A stretch of DNA of 64,000 bases from Bifidobacterium sp. WK041_4_12 (lineage in GTDB: Bacteria > Actinomycetota > Actinomycetes > Actinomycetales > Bifidobacteriaceae), in assembly GCF_041080795.1 (NCBI RefSeq), contig NZ_CP129674.1, forward strand, positions 1,116,001-1,180,000, written 5' to 3'. Shown in pieces: positions 43,527 to 53,072 of this stretch. The notes beneath the pieces were generated by a model. That model was not told the origin of the DNA. It saw only the letters and a list, made by a program, of their open reading frames with translations, and ran no database searches. How positions within the stretch are numbered: the first letter of the stretch is position 1; each line of letters begins with the position of its first letter. The position numbers and the translations under genes are program-made.

Positions 43527-44461
43527 GGTTGTATCTGCAATGCTTCCTCTTGCGTTCGTCCAGAATGAATCGCATCGTTGGCGCGCTGCACGAAGTCAGG
43601 GTTCACGACAAACTTCGTATCATCGATGCTTGCCACCGGTATAACCCAACCACCGTGCGTCATGAACACATGATCCGCTTCCAGTAGGCGGGCAAAGGGG
43701 AGCGTCGCATATTCCCAGCTGCCGCCTTCCTGCTGATTGAACGAAAACAGTTCACGCTGACTGGTTCCATGAAGAATGCCGATATTAGGATTCGGCGTTA
43801 CCAGACGATTGCCATATTGGGCGACGATTGAAGAGTTCGGGCATTCCAGCACAAAGCCATCCTCGGTAGTCGTGACGGCATCATCGACATGGCGACGGTC
43901 ACATTCCCGGTGCATGGCCATATTGACCGCATAGCTCAAGGTCTTCGCACCATTGAGCAGCCAAGGGGCACGGGATGTGATGTCGGAGGAATATCCACGG
44001 TTCAGCGCGGTCAACGTGATCGGATCGGTGTCGTGCAGCGCCCCTTGCGCATCGAGAAACATCCAGACATGGGGTAAGCCGTCGCTGGCACGGCCAATGC
44101 CCGTTTCCGCATCCAGGCCACGGGAGACCAGAATGCGTAGAATCGGACCGGGTTCAGGATCATCATAGTGAGCGATCATTTCGTCAACTGCTCGGGAAAA
44201 TTCTGCGACATTCGGCTTCGGCAATTCCATCAACGCGGCAGAATGGGCAAGTCTGCGCAGGTGAGCCTGCAAGGAGATAGGCGTGCCGTGCCATACGGTG
44301 GTCGCCTCAAAAATTCCGTCGCCGCGCGTGACGGCATAGTCAAAAGGACTTACCACGCGCTCATGCGCGTCAACAATCGTCATCAGTGGCTCTGTCGAGT
44401 GCTGAGCGCCCTCCCCAAACAATCGGGCCGAATCAGCAATTCCTAGAACGATGCTCGCCAT
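43508..44461 (-). CDS. class IV aminotransferase / aminodeoxychorismate lyase-like
   Basis: A fold type IV PLP enzyme of 317 residues, related to 4-amino-4-deoxychorismate lyase (PabC) and branched-chain aminotransferases. Typical segments are FDYAVTRGDGIFEATTVW and the PLP lysine in LLNGAKTLSYAVNMA. The segment DGFVLECPNSSIVAQYGNRLVTP is where class IV enzymes have the E-x3-N site. ATG 44461 follows GAGAGG; a TTG two codons earlier is less likely. PabC function in folate synthesis is possible but not proven, since no pabA/B neighbours are present. Confidence 0.85.
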   Translation of the reverse strand: MASIVLGIADSARLFGEGAQHSTEPLMTIVDAHERVVSPFDYAVTRGDGIFEATTVWHGTPISLQAHLRRLAHSAALMELPKPNVAEFSRAVDEMIAHYDDPEPGPILRILVSRGLDAETGIGRASDGLPHVWMFLDAQGALHDTDPITLTALNRGYSSDITSRAPWLLNGAKTLSYAVNMAMHRECDRRHVDDAVTTTEDGFVLECPNSSIVAQYGNRLVTPNPNIGILHGTSQRELFSFNQQEGGSWEYATLPFARLLEADHVFMTHGGWVIPVASIDDTKFVVNPDFVQRANDAIHSGRTQEEALQIQPDEGMF

Positions 44462-44721
44462 GTCCAACCTCTCGATCCTTCAACGTACGTGAACGCTTAT
44501 CCTACATGGTACGCATGTCACGCACGATTCACTTCCTGCTGATGTCTGGCTGATACAGGGCATGTCATCCTTAAGAATGAGAAATGCATGGAAGAATCCT
44601 GAGAATTTGCCTGTTTCGTATGCAAAATCAGTCTTTTGTCTGATTTCAGCGTACTTCGGTGCTTCATATTCTTGATATATACAGGCGCGAACCGAGCGTC
44701 ATACATCAGAGGAGAATGAAG

Positions 44722-45564
44722 ATGAGCACTGTGAATCCCACGAATGCTGAGCGTGCCTTGGCAAACCCCAACAATGGCATGCATCGTGATACCGCGATTG
44801 AAGCAATCGACGTAGTCAAGGATTATGGAAGCGGAGAAAATGCGGTGCATGCACTTCGCGGAGTGAATGTGGCGTTTGAACGAGGCAAGTTCACGGCAAT
44901 CATGGGGCCTTCCGGCTCAGGAAAATCTACGCTGATGCACACGCTTGCTGGACTGGATTCAGTCTCGCACGGCAAGGTCGTCTTCTCGGGATTCGACATC
45001 ACATCGATGAACGACACTGACCTGACCATGCTTCGTAGGCATCGAATCGGTTTCATCTTCCAAAGTTTCAATCTTCTTCCGATGTTCACGGCCAAGCAGA
45101 ACATTCTTATGCCCTTGACTCTTTCGGGTGGAAAAGTCGACAAACAATGGTTCCGCATGCTCACACAGACGCTCGGTTTGAAAGATCGCTTGGAGCACAG
45201 GCCAAATGAGCTTTCTGGCGGTCAGCAGCAGCGTGTGGCCATTGCCCGCGCCTTGATAACAAAGCCTGACGTGGTGTTCGCTGACGAGCCAACCGGCAAT
45301 CTCGACTCCGTGTCGAGTGCCGAGGTTCTGGGCTTCCTGAAGAAATCCGTCACCGACTTTGGTCAGACCATCATCATGGTGACGCATGATGCCGTCGCAG
45401 CGTCATACGCCGATCGTGCCATCGTTTTCGCCGATGGGAACATCGTCGCCGACGAAGCCAATCCCAACCCGGACCGCATGAACGATCTCTTGATGCAGGA
45501 GCGTCGCCGTTCTCTGACTCAGCAAACCGTTACAGCACAGGTCAATTCAGCGTTGCTTCGCTGA
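44722..45564 (+). CDS. ABC exporter ATP-binding protein (MacB/LolD type)
   Basis: The 280-residue ATPase of an ABC exporter. It has Walker A GPSGSGKST, Q-loop FIFQSFNLLP, signature LSGGQQQR, Walker B VVFADEPTGNLDS and the H-loop MVTHDAVAA; this pattern is characteristic of the LolD/MacB group paired with FtsX-like permeases. ATG 44722 has AGAGGAG about 8 bp ahead; ATG 44716 is two codons earlier. The first ~35 residues are a variable lead. The permease gene follows by 70 bp. The two-component system opposite may control it; that is inference. Confidence 0.94.
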   Translation: MSTVNPTNAERALANPNNGMHRDTAIEAIDVVKDYGSGENAVHALRGVNVAFERGKFTAIMGPSGSGKSTLMHTLAGLDSVSHGKVVFSGFDITSMNDTDLTMLRRHRIGFIFQSFNLLPMFTAKQNILMPLTLSGGKVDKQWFRMLTQTLGLKDRLEHRPNELSGGQQQRVAIARALITKPDVVFADEPTGNLDSVSSAEVLGFLKKSVTDFGQTIIMVTHDAVAASYADRAIVFADGNIVADEANPNPDRMNDLLMQERRRSLTQQTVTAQVNSALLR

Positions 45565-45634
45565 ATTCATCTGCCATTGAGCGTCATCGTTCGCATCATC
45601 ACGTCGTCTATCAGAGCACTATAAGGACACCATC

Positions 45635-48256
45635 ATGTGGTCAGTAACCATGCAATTAATGAAACGAAATCTGACAATGCTGATTCCCGCCGGCATTGCC
45701 ATTCTGGTTGGTTCCATGTTTATTTCATGCACCTTCCTTTTCAGCAACACATTGAACTATTCGCTGCGAAAGCAGATCTCCGCCAACTTTGGCGAGGCAA
45801 ATTACGGGGTGACTCCGAAGACCCCTTCAGACAGCGATAACGCAGCGTTGTCAACTGTCTCAGATTTCCGACTTCAAGAACTCAAGAATCTCAACGGGGT
45901 CGAAGGCGTCAGAACCGATGTTTCCACACCTATGGAAATCAGTGCAAAGCTTGGGGGAGAAGGCATCAGGCACACTTCCACCATTGCAATTGCTGCTGCG
46001 GAACCTTCATCGATGCTGCCCCTGCAGCTCACTTCAGGTGTCTGGCCCAAGGCATCTGGGCAGGTTGCCATTGCGGACAGTGTGGCCAAGCAGCTCAATC
46101 TCAGCGTAGGTTCAACGGTGAGCGTCAGCACCGCCGCTGAAACCAGCATGTACGGTACGAGCGGATCACTTGCCGGCATGAAGGTCGTTGGCATCACCCA
46201 TGATGGCGCCGGAGCGTTCTCGTATTATCGAGGCGCATGCGTATTGAGTGAATCCGATATCGCAGCGGTTCAAGGCGTCTCGACAGGATTCAACGACCTC
46301 TATACATCTGAAGTCTTCCTCACGATACATCCCACTGCAGGCGCAACCGAGTCACAGGTGGTTGACCATGTCAAGAGCGTTCTGCCACAGGGCTTTGCAG
46401 TGCAATCAAAGCAGACCTTGCAGGATCAGCAAATCAAGCAGCTCAGCAGCGGTGGCACCAACGTCATCACGACCTTCGTGCTTGTGTTCGGCATTCTTGC
46501 CATGTTCGTTGCCAGTCTGGTGATCGGCAACACCTTCCAGGTGATGGTCGCACAACGGCGTAGAACTTTGGCACTGCTCAGAACCATCGGTGCGAAAAAG
46601 GGTCAGCTCTATCGTTCGGTCGTGCTCGAATCGCTGATTCTTGGATTTGCAGGATCGGTGATCGGCGTGGCATGTGCCATGGGACTGATGGCCATTCTTG
46701 CCGTTGCCGGCACGACCCTTGGAAACGTTTCCTTCGCGCTGATTCCAAGCTGGCAGGTTATTGTAATCCCTATCGTCTTCGCACTGATTGCAACGACTGC
46801 CGCATCCATAAGTTCAGCTCGCATGGCCACCAAGGTAACGCCCCTCGAAGCTCTGCAGCCAATTGAAGCCTCCGAGAACAAGCGTTCGGGGAAGGCGAGA
46901 GCAATCTTTGGAATCTTGCTGCTGCTTGCTGGCCTTGCGCTCAGCTGCCTCGCAATCTATCGGACATATGCATCCACGCACGGCTCGCACATGTCGGATA
47001 CCAACTCTGAAACCCTGGTGCTCATTGCCATTGTAGGTGTGATTTTCTGCTTCGTCAGCATGCTTGTCATGTCGCGCATGTGGATTCCTGCAATGCTCAA
47101 GGCTGTTGGAGTACTCATCTCCCACATTGGTGCGGCTTCAACGCTTGCCAGTGCCAATATTCAGAAGAATCATCGTCGCGTTGCTGCAACCGGTTCAGCC
47201 TTGCTCATAGGCGTGACCTTGGTCTCTTGCCTGGGAATTGGGGCTGCGAGCGCAAAGGCGACTATGGGAACGGTGCTGGACTCGCACTATAGCGTCGACA
47301 TTCAGGCCGTTGGTCAATCCTTGGATGCTTCAGCCTTGCACAAGGTCGAAAGGGTCGAAGGGGTTGGCAGAGCAGAGTTGGTCAGCAGTGCAACCGCAAC
47401 GATTACCAGTGGAGAGTATAAAGGCACGTCGATTGATATCTACGGTGTGAACACAGGTAACATCGCGGATGTCATGCATGGCATGATCAATTCCCAAGAT
47501 CTGGACAGCGGCAAGCTGGTATTGTCATCGACTTCCGCCAAGAGCGATGCCGCCTTGAAGAAGCAGCATTCGCTTCCGATATCTTCCGGTAGTTCCGACT
47601 CGAAGGACATTCCTGTGACCATCGGAACATATCGGGGTATCGATAGCATGAACGGTCTGTACGGTATTGTGTCGCAGAGCACGTTCGATTCGATGGAATT
47701 GACCCATGTCAGCAACCAGATTTGGGTGAAGAGCAATGGCATAGCCAGTACCGCCAATCTGGTCGACAATGTGAAGAATGCATTATCTTCATATGCGAGC
47801 GTGAATGTGATCGGATCGATTGCAGAGCGTGCACTATGGGAACAGATGGTGAATGCGGTGTTGATGATCCTGGTCGCGCTGCTAGCCGTTGCCGTGGTTA
47901 TCGCGTTGATCGGCGTGACGAATACCCTGAGTCTGTCTGTCATCGAACGTCAGAAGGAATCGGCGACCTTGCGTGCCATCGGCATGACGAAAGCCCAGCT
48001 GCGGCGTTCATTGGCAGTTGAAGCAATCCTTATCTCGCTTGGCAGCGGTGTGAGCGGAATTGTCGCCGGAACCTTGTTTGGCTGGCTGGGATCATACGTT
48101 GTCTTTGCTCCATTCGGCAAGGTTGCGTTCCCCTTCGATTGGCGCATGGCCTGCACGATCGTGATCATCGCATTGGCGGCCGCATTGCTTGCGAGCATCA
48201 TCCCAGCCCGCCGCGCGACCAAAGTTTCGCCAGTGAGCGCGCTCGCTGAAGCCTAA
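45635..48256 (+). CDS. FtsX-like ABC permease
   Basis: An 873-residue permease with a membrane helix at the N-terminus (LIPAGIAILVGSMFISCTFLF), a large extracytoplasmic MacB-like domain, a first FtsX domain (about residues 270-410), more helices, a second extracellular region and a final FtsX domain at the C-terminus ending ARRATKVSPVSALAEA. Such permeases export peptides, antibiotics or lipids, or transmit signals. It is paired with the ATPase just upstream. Its end faces a long hairpin and the response regulator. The substrate is unknown. Confidence 0.93.
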   Translation: MWSVTMQLMKRNLTMLIPAGIAILVGSMFISCTFLFSNTLNYSLRKQISANFGEANYGVTPKTPSDSDNAALSTVSDFRLQELKNLNGVEGVRTDVSTPMEISAKLGGEGIRHTSTIAIAAAEPSSMLPLQLTSGVWPKASGQVAIADSVAKQLNLSVGSTVSVSTAAETSMYGTSGSLAGMKVVGITHDGAGAFSYYRGACVLSESDIAAVQGVSTGFNDLYTSEVFLTIHPTAGATESQVVDHVKSVLPQGFAVQSKQTLQDQQIKQLSSGGTNVITTFVLVFGILAMFVASLVIGNTFQVMVAQRRRTLALLRTIGAKKGQLYRSVVLESLILGFAGSVIGVACAMGLMAILAVAGTTLGNVSFALIPSWQVIVIPIVFALIATTAASISSARMATKVTPLEALQPIEASENKRSGKARAIFGILLLLAGLALSCLAIYRTYASTHGSHMSDTNSETLVLIAIVGVIFCFVSMLVMSRMWIPAMLKAVGVLISHIGAASTLASANIQKNHRRVAATGSALLIGVTLVSCLGIGAASAKATMGTVLDSHYSVDIQAVGQSLDASALHKVERVEGVGRAELVSSATATITSGEYKGTSIDIYGVNTGNIADVMHGMINSQDLDSGKLVLSSTSAKSDAALKKQHSLPISSGSSDSKDIPVTIGTYRGIDSMNGLYGIVSQSTFDSMELTHVSNQIWVKSNGIASTANLVDNVKNALSSYASVNVIGSIAERALWEQMVNAVLMILVALLAVAVVIALIGVTNTLSLSVIERQKESATLRAIGMTKAQLRRSLAVEAILISLGSGVSGIVAGTLFGWLGSYVVFAPFGKVAFPFDWRMACTIVIIALAAALLASIIPARRATKVSPVSALAEA

Positions 48257-48281
48257 CCTGCAAAGCTGAAACTGAAAAAAC

Positions 48282-48401
48282 CAAGATTGCGAGTTTTGTT
48301 GCCTTTTTAGAAGTATCAGAGACTTTTTCCTTGAAATGTTGACTAAATGTAGCCGATATTCGCTTTGATACATGAAAAAGGCAACAAAACTCGCAATCTT
48401 G
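48282..48401. repeat. long two-stem inverted repeat, copy 2 of the GTTTTGTTGCC family
   Basis: Perfect 27-bp arms (48282-48308 and 48375-48401) hold CGAGTTTTGTTGCCTTTTT. Inside them GTATCA (48312-48317) and TGATAC (48367-48372) form a second stem. It lies between the convergent permease and response-regulator genes. The first 24 bases of the arm are identical to copy 3 at 57728-57751. Confidence 0.85.
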
Positions 48402-48408
48402 ATTTATA

Positions 48409-49176
48409 TTACGAGACCAAATGGTTTTCGTAGGCAAAAACGACCGCCTGAACACGGTCACGAGCGTGGATTTTTTGCAGAATGTGAGCCACATGAGTTT
48501 TCACGGTCGGCAGGCTGATGAAGAGCTGCTCGGCAATCTCCTGATTGCTGAGCCCGTGTGAAATTTCGACAAGGACCTCGCGCTCGCGGTCGGTAAGTTC
48601 TGAGAGCTCTGGATCCTGATAGCTTTCCACTGCAGGCGGAGCAACAGACGGCGAAGGGGAGTCCAAGCCCTGCGAGCGCGTGGGTTTGGGTGTCCCGGCC
48701 TTGTCGTTGCTCCAGGAATCCTCGACAAAACCCGTTTCCATCATGTGCTCGACCAGACGCTTGGTCGCGCTTGGGGCGATGATCGCATTGCCCTGATGCA
48801 CGGTTCGGATCGAAGAGAGCAGAGTCTCGGGTTCGGTATCCTTCAAAAGGAAACCGGAAGCCCCAGCATTGATCGCAGACATGACGTATTCATCAAGATC
48901 GAAGGTTGTGAGAATGATCACGTGCGTACTGTCATGCTCTGTTGATGCGGTAATCTGTTCAGTGGCCGATATGCCATCAAGACCGGGCATGCGCACATCC
49001 ATCAGCACAACGTCTGGATGGAGACGATTGCATTGGTCAACTATCTGCTGACCGTCGTTCGCCTGACTTACGACGCGCATGTCAGGTTGAGAATTGATGA
49101 CCATGGCGAAACCAGCCCGAACCAGTTCCTGATCGTCTGCAACGCTTACCTTGATTATCTCGTCGCCAATGTTCAT
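48409..49176 (-). CDS. NarL/LuxR-type response regulator
   Basis: A 255-residue two-component regulator. The receiver domain has the acidic pocket ADDQ and the phospho-acceptor D60 in LMDVRMPGLDG, with Thr and Lys switch residues in ILTTFD and FLLKDTE. A ~45-residue Pro/Ser-rich linker leads to the LuxR-type helix-turn-helix (LTDREREVLVEISHGLSNQEIAEQLFISLPTVKTH split across residues ~190-230). Its start overlaps the kinase gene by 4 bp, so the two are coupled. The ABC exporter gene pair opposite is a reasonable target, but no binding site was identified. Confidence 0.95.
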   Translation of the reverse strand: MNIGDEIIKVSVADDQELVRAGFAMVINSQPDMRVVSQANDGQQIVDQCNRLHPDVVLMDVRMPGLDGISATEQITASTEHDSTHVIILTTFDLDEYVMSAINAGASGFLLKDTEPETLLSSIRTVHQGNAIIAPSATKRLVEHMMETGFVEDSWSNDKAGTPKPTRSQGLDSPSPSVAPPAVESYQDPELSELTDREREVLVEISHGLSNQEIAEQLFISLPTVKTHVAHILQKIHARDRVQAVVFAYENHLVS

Positions 49177-52004
49177 GATTCATCGCTTTCCTTGGTTGCG
49201 CTTTCCACAGTGTTGTGTTGGTTTGCATGCTGGGATTTCTGTACGTGAAACTCGCCATGAAGCGTCTGACGTAGCTGGGCATCGTGAAGCTTTGCATCGT
49301 GAAGCTGTACATCGAGCGAGGCAGCGGGTTTCAGTTCGGAACTTGGCAGACCGCCGTTCACTGCATGTGACTTCTTTGAATCAGCGTCACTGAATCCGGT
49401 TGTGCGCAGTACCCCCAACAAGGTTCTCATATGTGCCAAAGCGGTGCGTCCCTGACGGCCAATCGCACCGAATGCCTCATCAAGAATGCCTTCGTTGGAA
49501 TCATTATGAAACAAATCTGCAGACTTACCTGCCATGTTGTTCTGATACAGGGCGTCGATCGTTTGCAAGCCGTGTTCTGCCTGATTGACAACAGACATCA
49601 GCGTATCCGTAACTTCCTGCTGGATGATCGATGCGATGCGATTTCGCTCGTTGTCGGCACTCAACACCATTTGGCGCTGCTGCTCGAGCAGAATCGCCTC
49701 CTCGCGTTCTTGCAAGACCAGTACATTGTTGCCTCGTGCACGTACCCACAATGCGCATGCTGCTGAACCACCACACAGCAGCAGCATGTACAAGGTGGTG
49801 ACTAGTCCATCACGAACCGAACGCACGTCCGAATTCATGCTGATGCCAAGCATTGCATCACGCGCAATGTCAATCAAGCTTCTGCCAGTATCTGCGGTTG
49901 CGAAATATGTCTGCATTCCAAGCAGCACCGAGTCGAGTGTGGCAAGGCTCAGCAGCTTCACCATATGTGATCGCCGGCCATACATGATTGCCGACGACAG
50001 ATACACGACCGCATATATGTTTACGGCAAATGCGCCGGGAACGAACAAGAGTTGAACCGTGCAGCAGACAGCCACGAATACCGCAGTGATGAAGGGGAAA
50101 CGTCTGCGCGTGCAGAGAGGCAAGGCCATAACACAAGTAACCAGTATCAGAACCATGCTCGAAGGGCTGGCGGAAGAAGACGAATAGAACAGGTACGTCT
50201 TGTTGGAGAGCTGGCTGACAAGGAAGAACGCCCATATGATTATCGCGCCTATCGTATCCACCAAGACGTAGTGGCGCTGAGTCCACTGGGAGAATCGCTC
50301 AATCGGATTCGGCTTGCGCGAATGATCGGAATCATGAACATGCAGAGGTTGGGAACGGAACAGGTCGATGGTCAACTGCACCTGGTGGATGAACGACTTG
50401 AATCCGCTAGCTTTCTCATTGTCCAGTGGAGTAAGAGGAAGCGTTACGACGAGTTCAAAGCCAGCCGTGGCAAGTGCTCCGGCATGAAATGAGCCGTTGC
50501 ACGCCTCCACTCGTTCCCGCATGCCGAGCAATCCAAAACCCGGCGCGTGACCGTCTTCGCTCGCATGCTTGCCTCGTCCATTATCGCGAATCGTAAGACG
50601 TATCTCATGATCCGACCACTGTTCATCGACCACGACTTGGACCACGGAACCAGCATGCTTGCGCACGTTGCTCAGAGCTTCCTCAACGACGCGAAACAAT
50701 GTCTCCTGGCAGTCAGCAGTGAGCATATCCGGGCTTGCCTTGCCACTGATATGCCGACTTACATGAGATTGAGGACTGATGGCATTCTCGTGCGAGATAA
50801 GCATGGGAATATCGGCATAGGTGGTCGAGGGGAGAGCGCTCCGTGCCGAATCGACACTGGATTCATGCACCAACCCGGCATGAGGTTCAACCGATTGCGT
50901 GACAGAATCGTGGACAGTTGACTGAGAAGCCCCCTGATCTCGGCTATCGCTTAGTTCAGCCGCAGTTTCCCGCCTGGCTGCTGCTTCCCCTTCGTGCGAT
51001 TGCGATGAAGAGGCATCAGCAGATTCTTGCGCAGTCCTGTTTTCTTCAAGGGAACCATCATCGCGAACAGTGATCGTTCCCAGCAGCGACTGCATTCCGG
51101 AAAGCGCAGAACGTCCCTCACTTTCTATGTTTCGCATGGTCATTCGCGCAATATCAACATCGTGCTTTCCCGCATATCTTCCGGCATCCGACTGGACGAT
51201 TATCGATGACAGCGTGTGCGCCACAACATCATGCATATCCCTTGCAATGCGAGCACGCTCTGCAAGTACCGCGATCTGTCGCTCCTCATCCTGACGGGAC
51301 AGCAGAGCCTTGTTGCGCTCTTGCAGAAGCTGGATGGAATGCCTCCGGGCACGCTGCCAGTAAGCCATCAGGATGACGCTTATCAACGATATGAATACCG
51401 CAATCCCGAGAACTAGCATCACCCTTTTCAAGGAATCCGTGCAGTCTGCATCAAAAAAGGCCTGAGTGCGCAATGTGCATGCAAACGTTTCGGCTTTCGC
51501 TGACGTGTACCACAACGGAGACAGAAGCGGACCGAATGATTCCGACACGGCTCCCACCATGATCGTGAGCAAGCCCATGGCTCCAGCAATGAAGAGAAAG
51601 TGGTGAGTGTTCTTCGGATTGCCATAGACGATAACGCTGTAGAGCAGCATCAGGGAAGCAATGTCCGAGGACAGCGCACTCGGGCCAAGAATCAGATGAA
51701 GAAGAACACACACAACGAAGATCAGAGCTGCAGTCTGAGGGTATGTGCGTCGAATCAACAAAGGCACGCCGAGCGCAATCGTCCAGGGAATCATGGCCCA
51801 TGCCGGGAATCGAAACAGCAATCCGTTGTAATCGACTCCTTTGTCGGCAAGCAGTACGAACAGCGCTGTGATCAGGGTGCCAGAAAGGATGTCCTGAATC
51901 ATACGGTTGCCAAGCGCAGAACGGAAACGCTGAATAAATGAGTGCACGTTACCCAAGTTTAATGGTCTGCATGACTCGCTTGACACTTTGAGCCGGCCAG
52001 ACAA
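49173..52004 (-). CDS. sensor histidine kinase with a duplicated, degenerate second module
   Basis: A 943-residue HisKA_3-type kinase paired with the response regulator. First module: about six membrane helices, a coiled region, the dimerisation motif ERARIARDMHDVVAHTL with H258, a ~110-residue Ser/Gln/Glu-rich insert and a HATPase domain (VVEEALSNVRKHAG, RDNGRG, GFGLLGMRERV). Second module (about 590-900): again about six helices, the coiled segment VLQEREEAILLEQQRQM, and NERNRIASIIQQEVTDTL aligned to the first motif but with Q795 in place of the histidine; no ATPase domain follows. The C-terminus has LHDAK/LHDAQ repeats. No ATG lies near the start; TTG 52004 or a later GTG/TTG is used. Confidence 0.9.
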   Translation of the reverse strand: MSGRLKVSSESCRPLNLGNVHSFIQRFRSALGNRMIQDILSGTLITALFVLLADKGVDYNGLLFRFPAWAMIPWTIALGVPLLIRRTYPQTAALIFVVCVLLHLILGPSALSSDIASLMLLYSVIVYGNPKNTHHFLFIAGAMGLLTIMVGAVSESFGPLLSPLWYTSAKAETFACTLRTQAFFDADCTDSLKRVMLVLGIAVFISLISVILMAYWQRARRHSIQLLQERNKALLSRQDEERQIAVLAERARIARDMHDVVAHTLSSIIVQSDAGRYAGKHDVDIARMTMRNIESEGRSALSGMQSLLGTITVRDDGSLEENRTAQESADASSSQSHEGEAAARRETAAELSDSRDQGASQSTVHDSVTQSVEPHAGLVHESSVDSARSALPSTTYADIPMLISHENAISPQSHVSRHISGKASPDMLTADCQETLFRVVEEALSNVRKHAGSVVQVVVDEQWSDHEIRLTIRDNGRGKHASEDGHAPGFGLLGMRERVEACNGSFHAGALATAGFELVVTLPLTPLDNEKASGFKSFIHQVQLTIDLFRSQPLHVHDSDHSRKPNPIERFSQWTQRHYVLVDTIGAIIIWAFFLVSQLSNKTYLFYSSSSASPSSMVLILVTCVMALPLCTRRRFPFITAVFVAVCCTVQLLFVPGAFAVNIYAVVYLSSAIMYGRRSHMVKLLSLATLDSVLLGMQTYFATADTGRSLIDIARDAMLGISMNSDVRSVRDGLVTTLYMLLLCGGSAACALWVRARGNNVLVLQEREEAILLEQQRQMVLSADNERNRIASIIQQEVTDTLMSVVNQAEHGLQTIDALYQNNMAGKSADLFHNDSNEGILDEAFGAIGRQGRTALAHMRTLLGVLRTTGFSDADSKKSHAVNGGLPSSELKPAASLDVQLHDAKLHDAQLRQTLHGEFHVQKSQHANQHNTVESATKESDES
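49279..49323 (-). repeat. 15-bp tandem repeat in the kinase C-terminus
   Basis: Two identical-type units GCATCGTGAAGCTTT/GT and a decayed third encode the LHDAK and LHDAQ repeats of the kinase tail. Confidence 0.8.
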
Positions 52005-52149
52005 CGTAGAGCCTTGAATCCTTCCACCGGTCGCTTATGCTGATTATCGTTGACTGGTGACAGAAGTGGTGCAGAAGAAGTAACTGAGTTGAACTGCGTT
52101 CCGACTTCGAAAGCAGCGATATTCACGACAGTGCAGAAAGGCGACGACT

Positions 52150-52950
52150 ATGGATTTGAGCTCACTTACCATCGGTTTTATCGGCTATGGCAATATGGCG
52201 CAGGCAATGGCTGAAGGATTTGTGGATCAGGGAGTGGTGACAGGCAAGCAGATAGTGGCTTGCGCAGGTCATTTCGGCAAGCTTGAAAAGAGTGTGGCGA
52301 AGATTGGCGCTCGCCCACTGCATTCTGCGACCGAGGTTGCCATCGCTGCGGATATCGTGATTATCGCGGTAAAGCCTTATCTGGTTGAATCTATTGTCGA
52401 TTCCATCAAAACCGAAGTGGCGCATGATGACAAGTTCATCATTTCCATCGCATCAGGATGGACCCTCGAGCAATATCAGTCATTGCTCCTTCCTCAGACC
52501 CATGTGATCTGCACGATTCCGAACACGCCCATCGCCGTCGGTCAGGGAGTCGTCATCGCAGAAGCTGAGGATTCACTCAGCGATCATCAGAGGCAGATTG
52601 TGGAGGCCATGTTCAGCCCTGTCGCATTGTTCGAACGCGTTGAAACGGCGCAGATGTCAGTTGGCAGCGTCGTTGCCGGATGTGGTCCCGCCTATGCGGC
52701 CATGTTCATCGAATCGCTGGCAGATGCAGGGGTGAAATATGGTTTGCCACGCCAGACCGCCTATCGTCTGGCGGGAAAGATGGTGCAGGGCACCGGAGCA
52801 TTGCAGATAGCTACCGGTCAGATTCCTGCCGCCATCAAGGATGCCGTATGCTCTCCTGGGGGCACCACCATCAAAGGCGTGTCCGCATTGGAGCAGCACG
52901 GTTTCAGGGGTTCGATCTTCTCGGCCGTAGATGCTGTCGTGGGAAAATAA
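52150..52950 (+). CDS. proC: pyrroline-5-carboxylate reductase
   Basis: ProC reduces 1-pyrroline-5-carboxylate to proline with NAD(P)H. The 266-residue protein has the N-terminal Rossmann motif GFIGYGNMAQAMAEGF, VKPYLVESI, CTIPNTPIAVGQG and the C-terminal dimer domain with SVVAGCGPAYAAMFIESLADAGVKYGL and SPGGTTIKGVSALEQHGFRG. The ATG at 52150 follows GAAAGGCGACG. It stands alone between the kinase, from which it diverges, and ychF. No unusual features. Confidence 0.95.
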   Translation: MDLSSLTIGFIGYGNMAQAMAEGFVDQGVVTGKQIVACAGHFGKLEKSVAKIGARPLHSATEVAIAADIVIIAVKPYLVESIVDSIKTEVAHDDKFIISIASGWTLEQYQSLLLPQTHVICTIPNTPIAVGQGVVIAEAEDSLSDHQRQIVEAMFSPVALFERVETAQMSVGSVVAGCGPAYAAMFIESLADAGVKYGLPRQTAYRLAGKMVQGTGALQIATGQIPAAIKDAVCSPGGTTIKGVSALEQHGFRGSIFSAVDAVVGK

Positions 52951-53072
52951 CATCAGCCATGTAACGCAAAAAAGGCGCTCATGAGGCTCATAGACGAGTC
53001 GCAACGATGCGTGTGGACGAAGGTGGCGCACGGCACCGCCACTTCGTCCGCCTTGGCCTTAGACTAGAAGCC

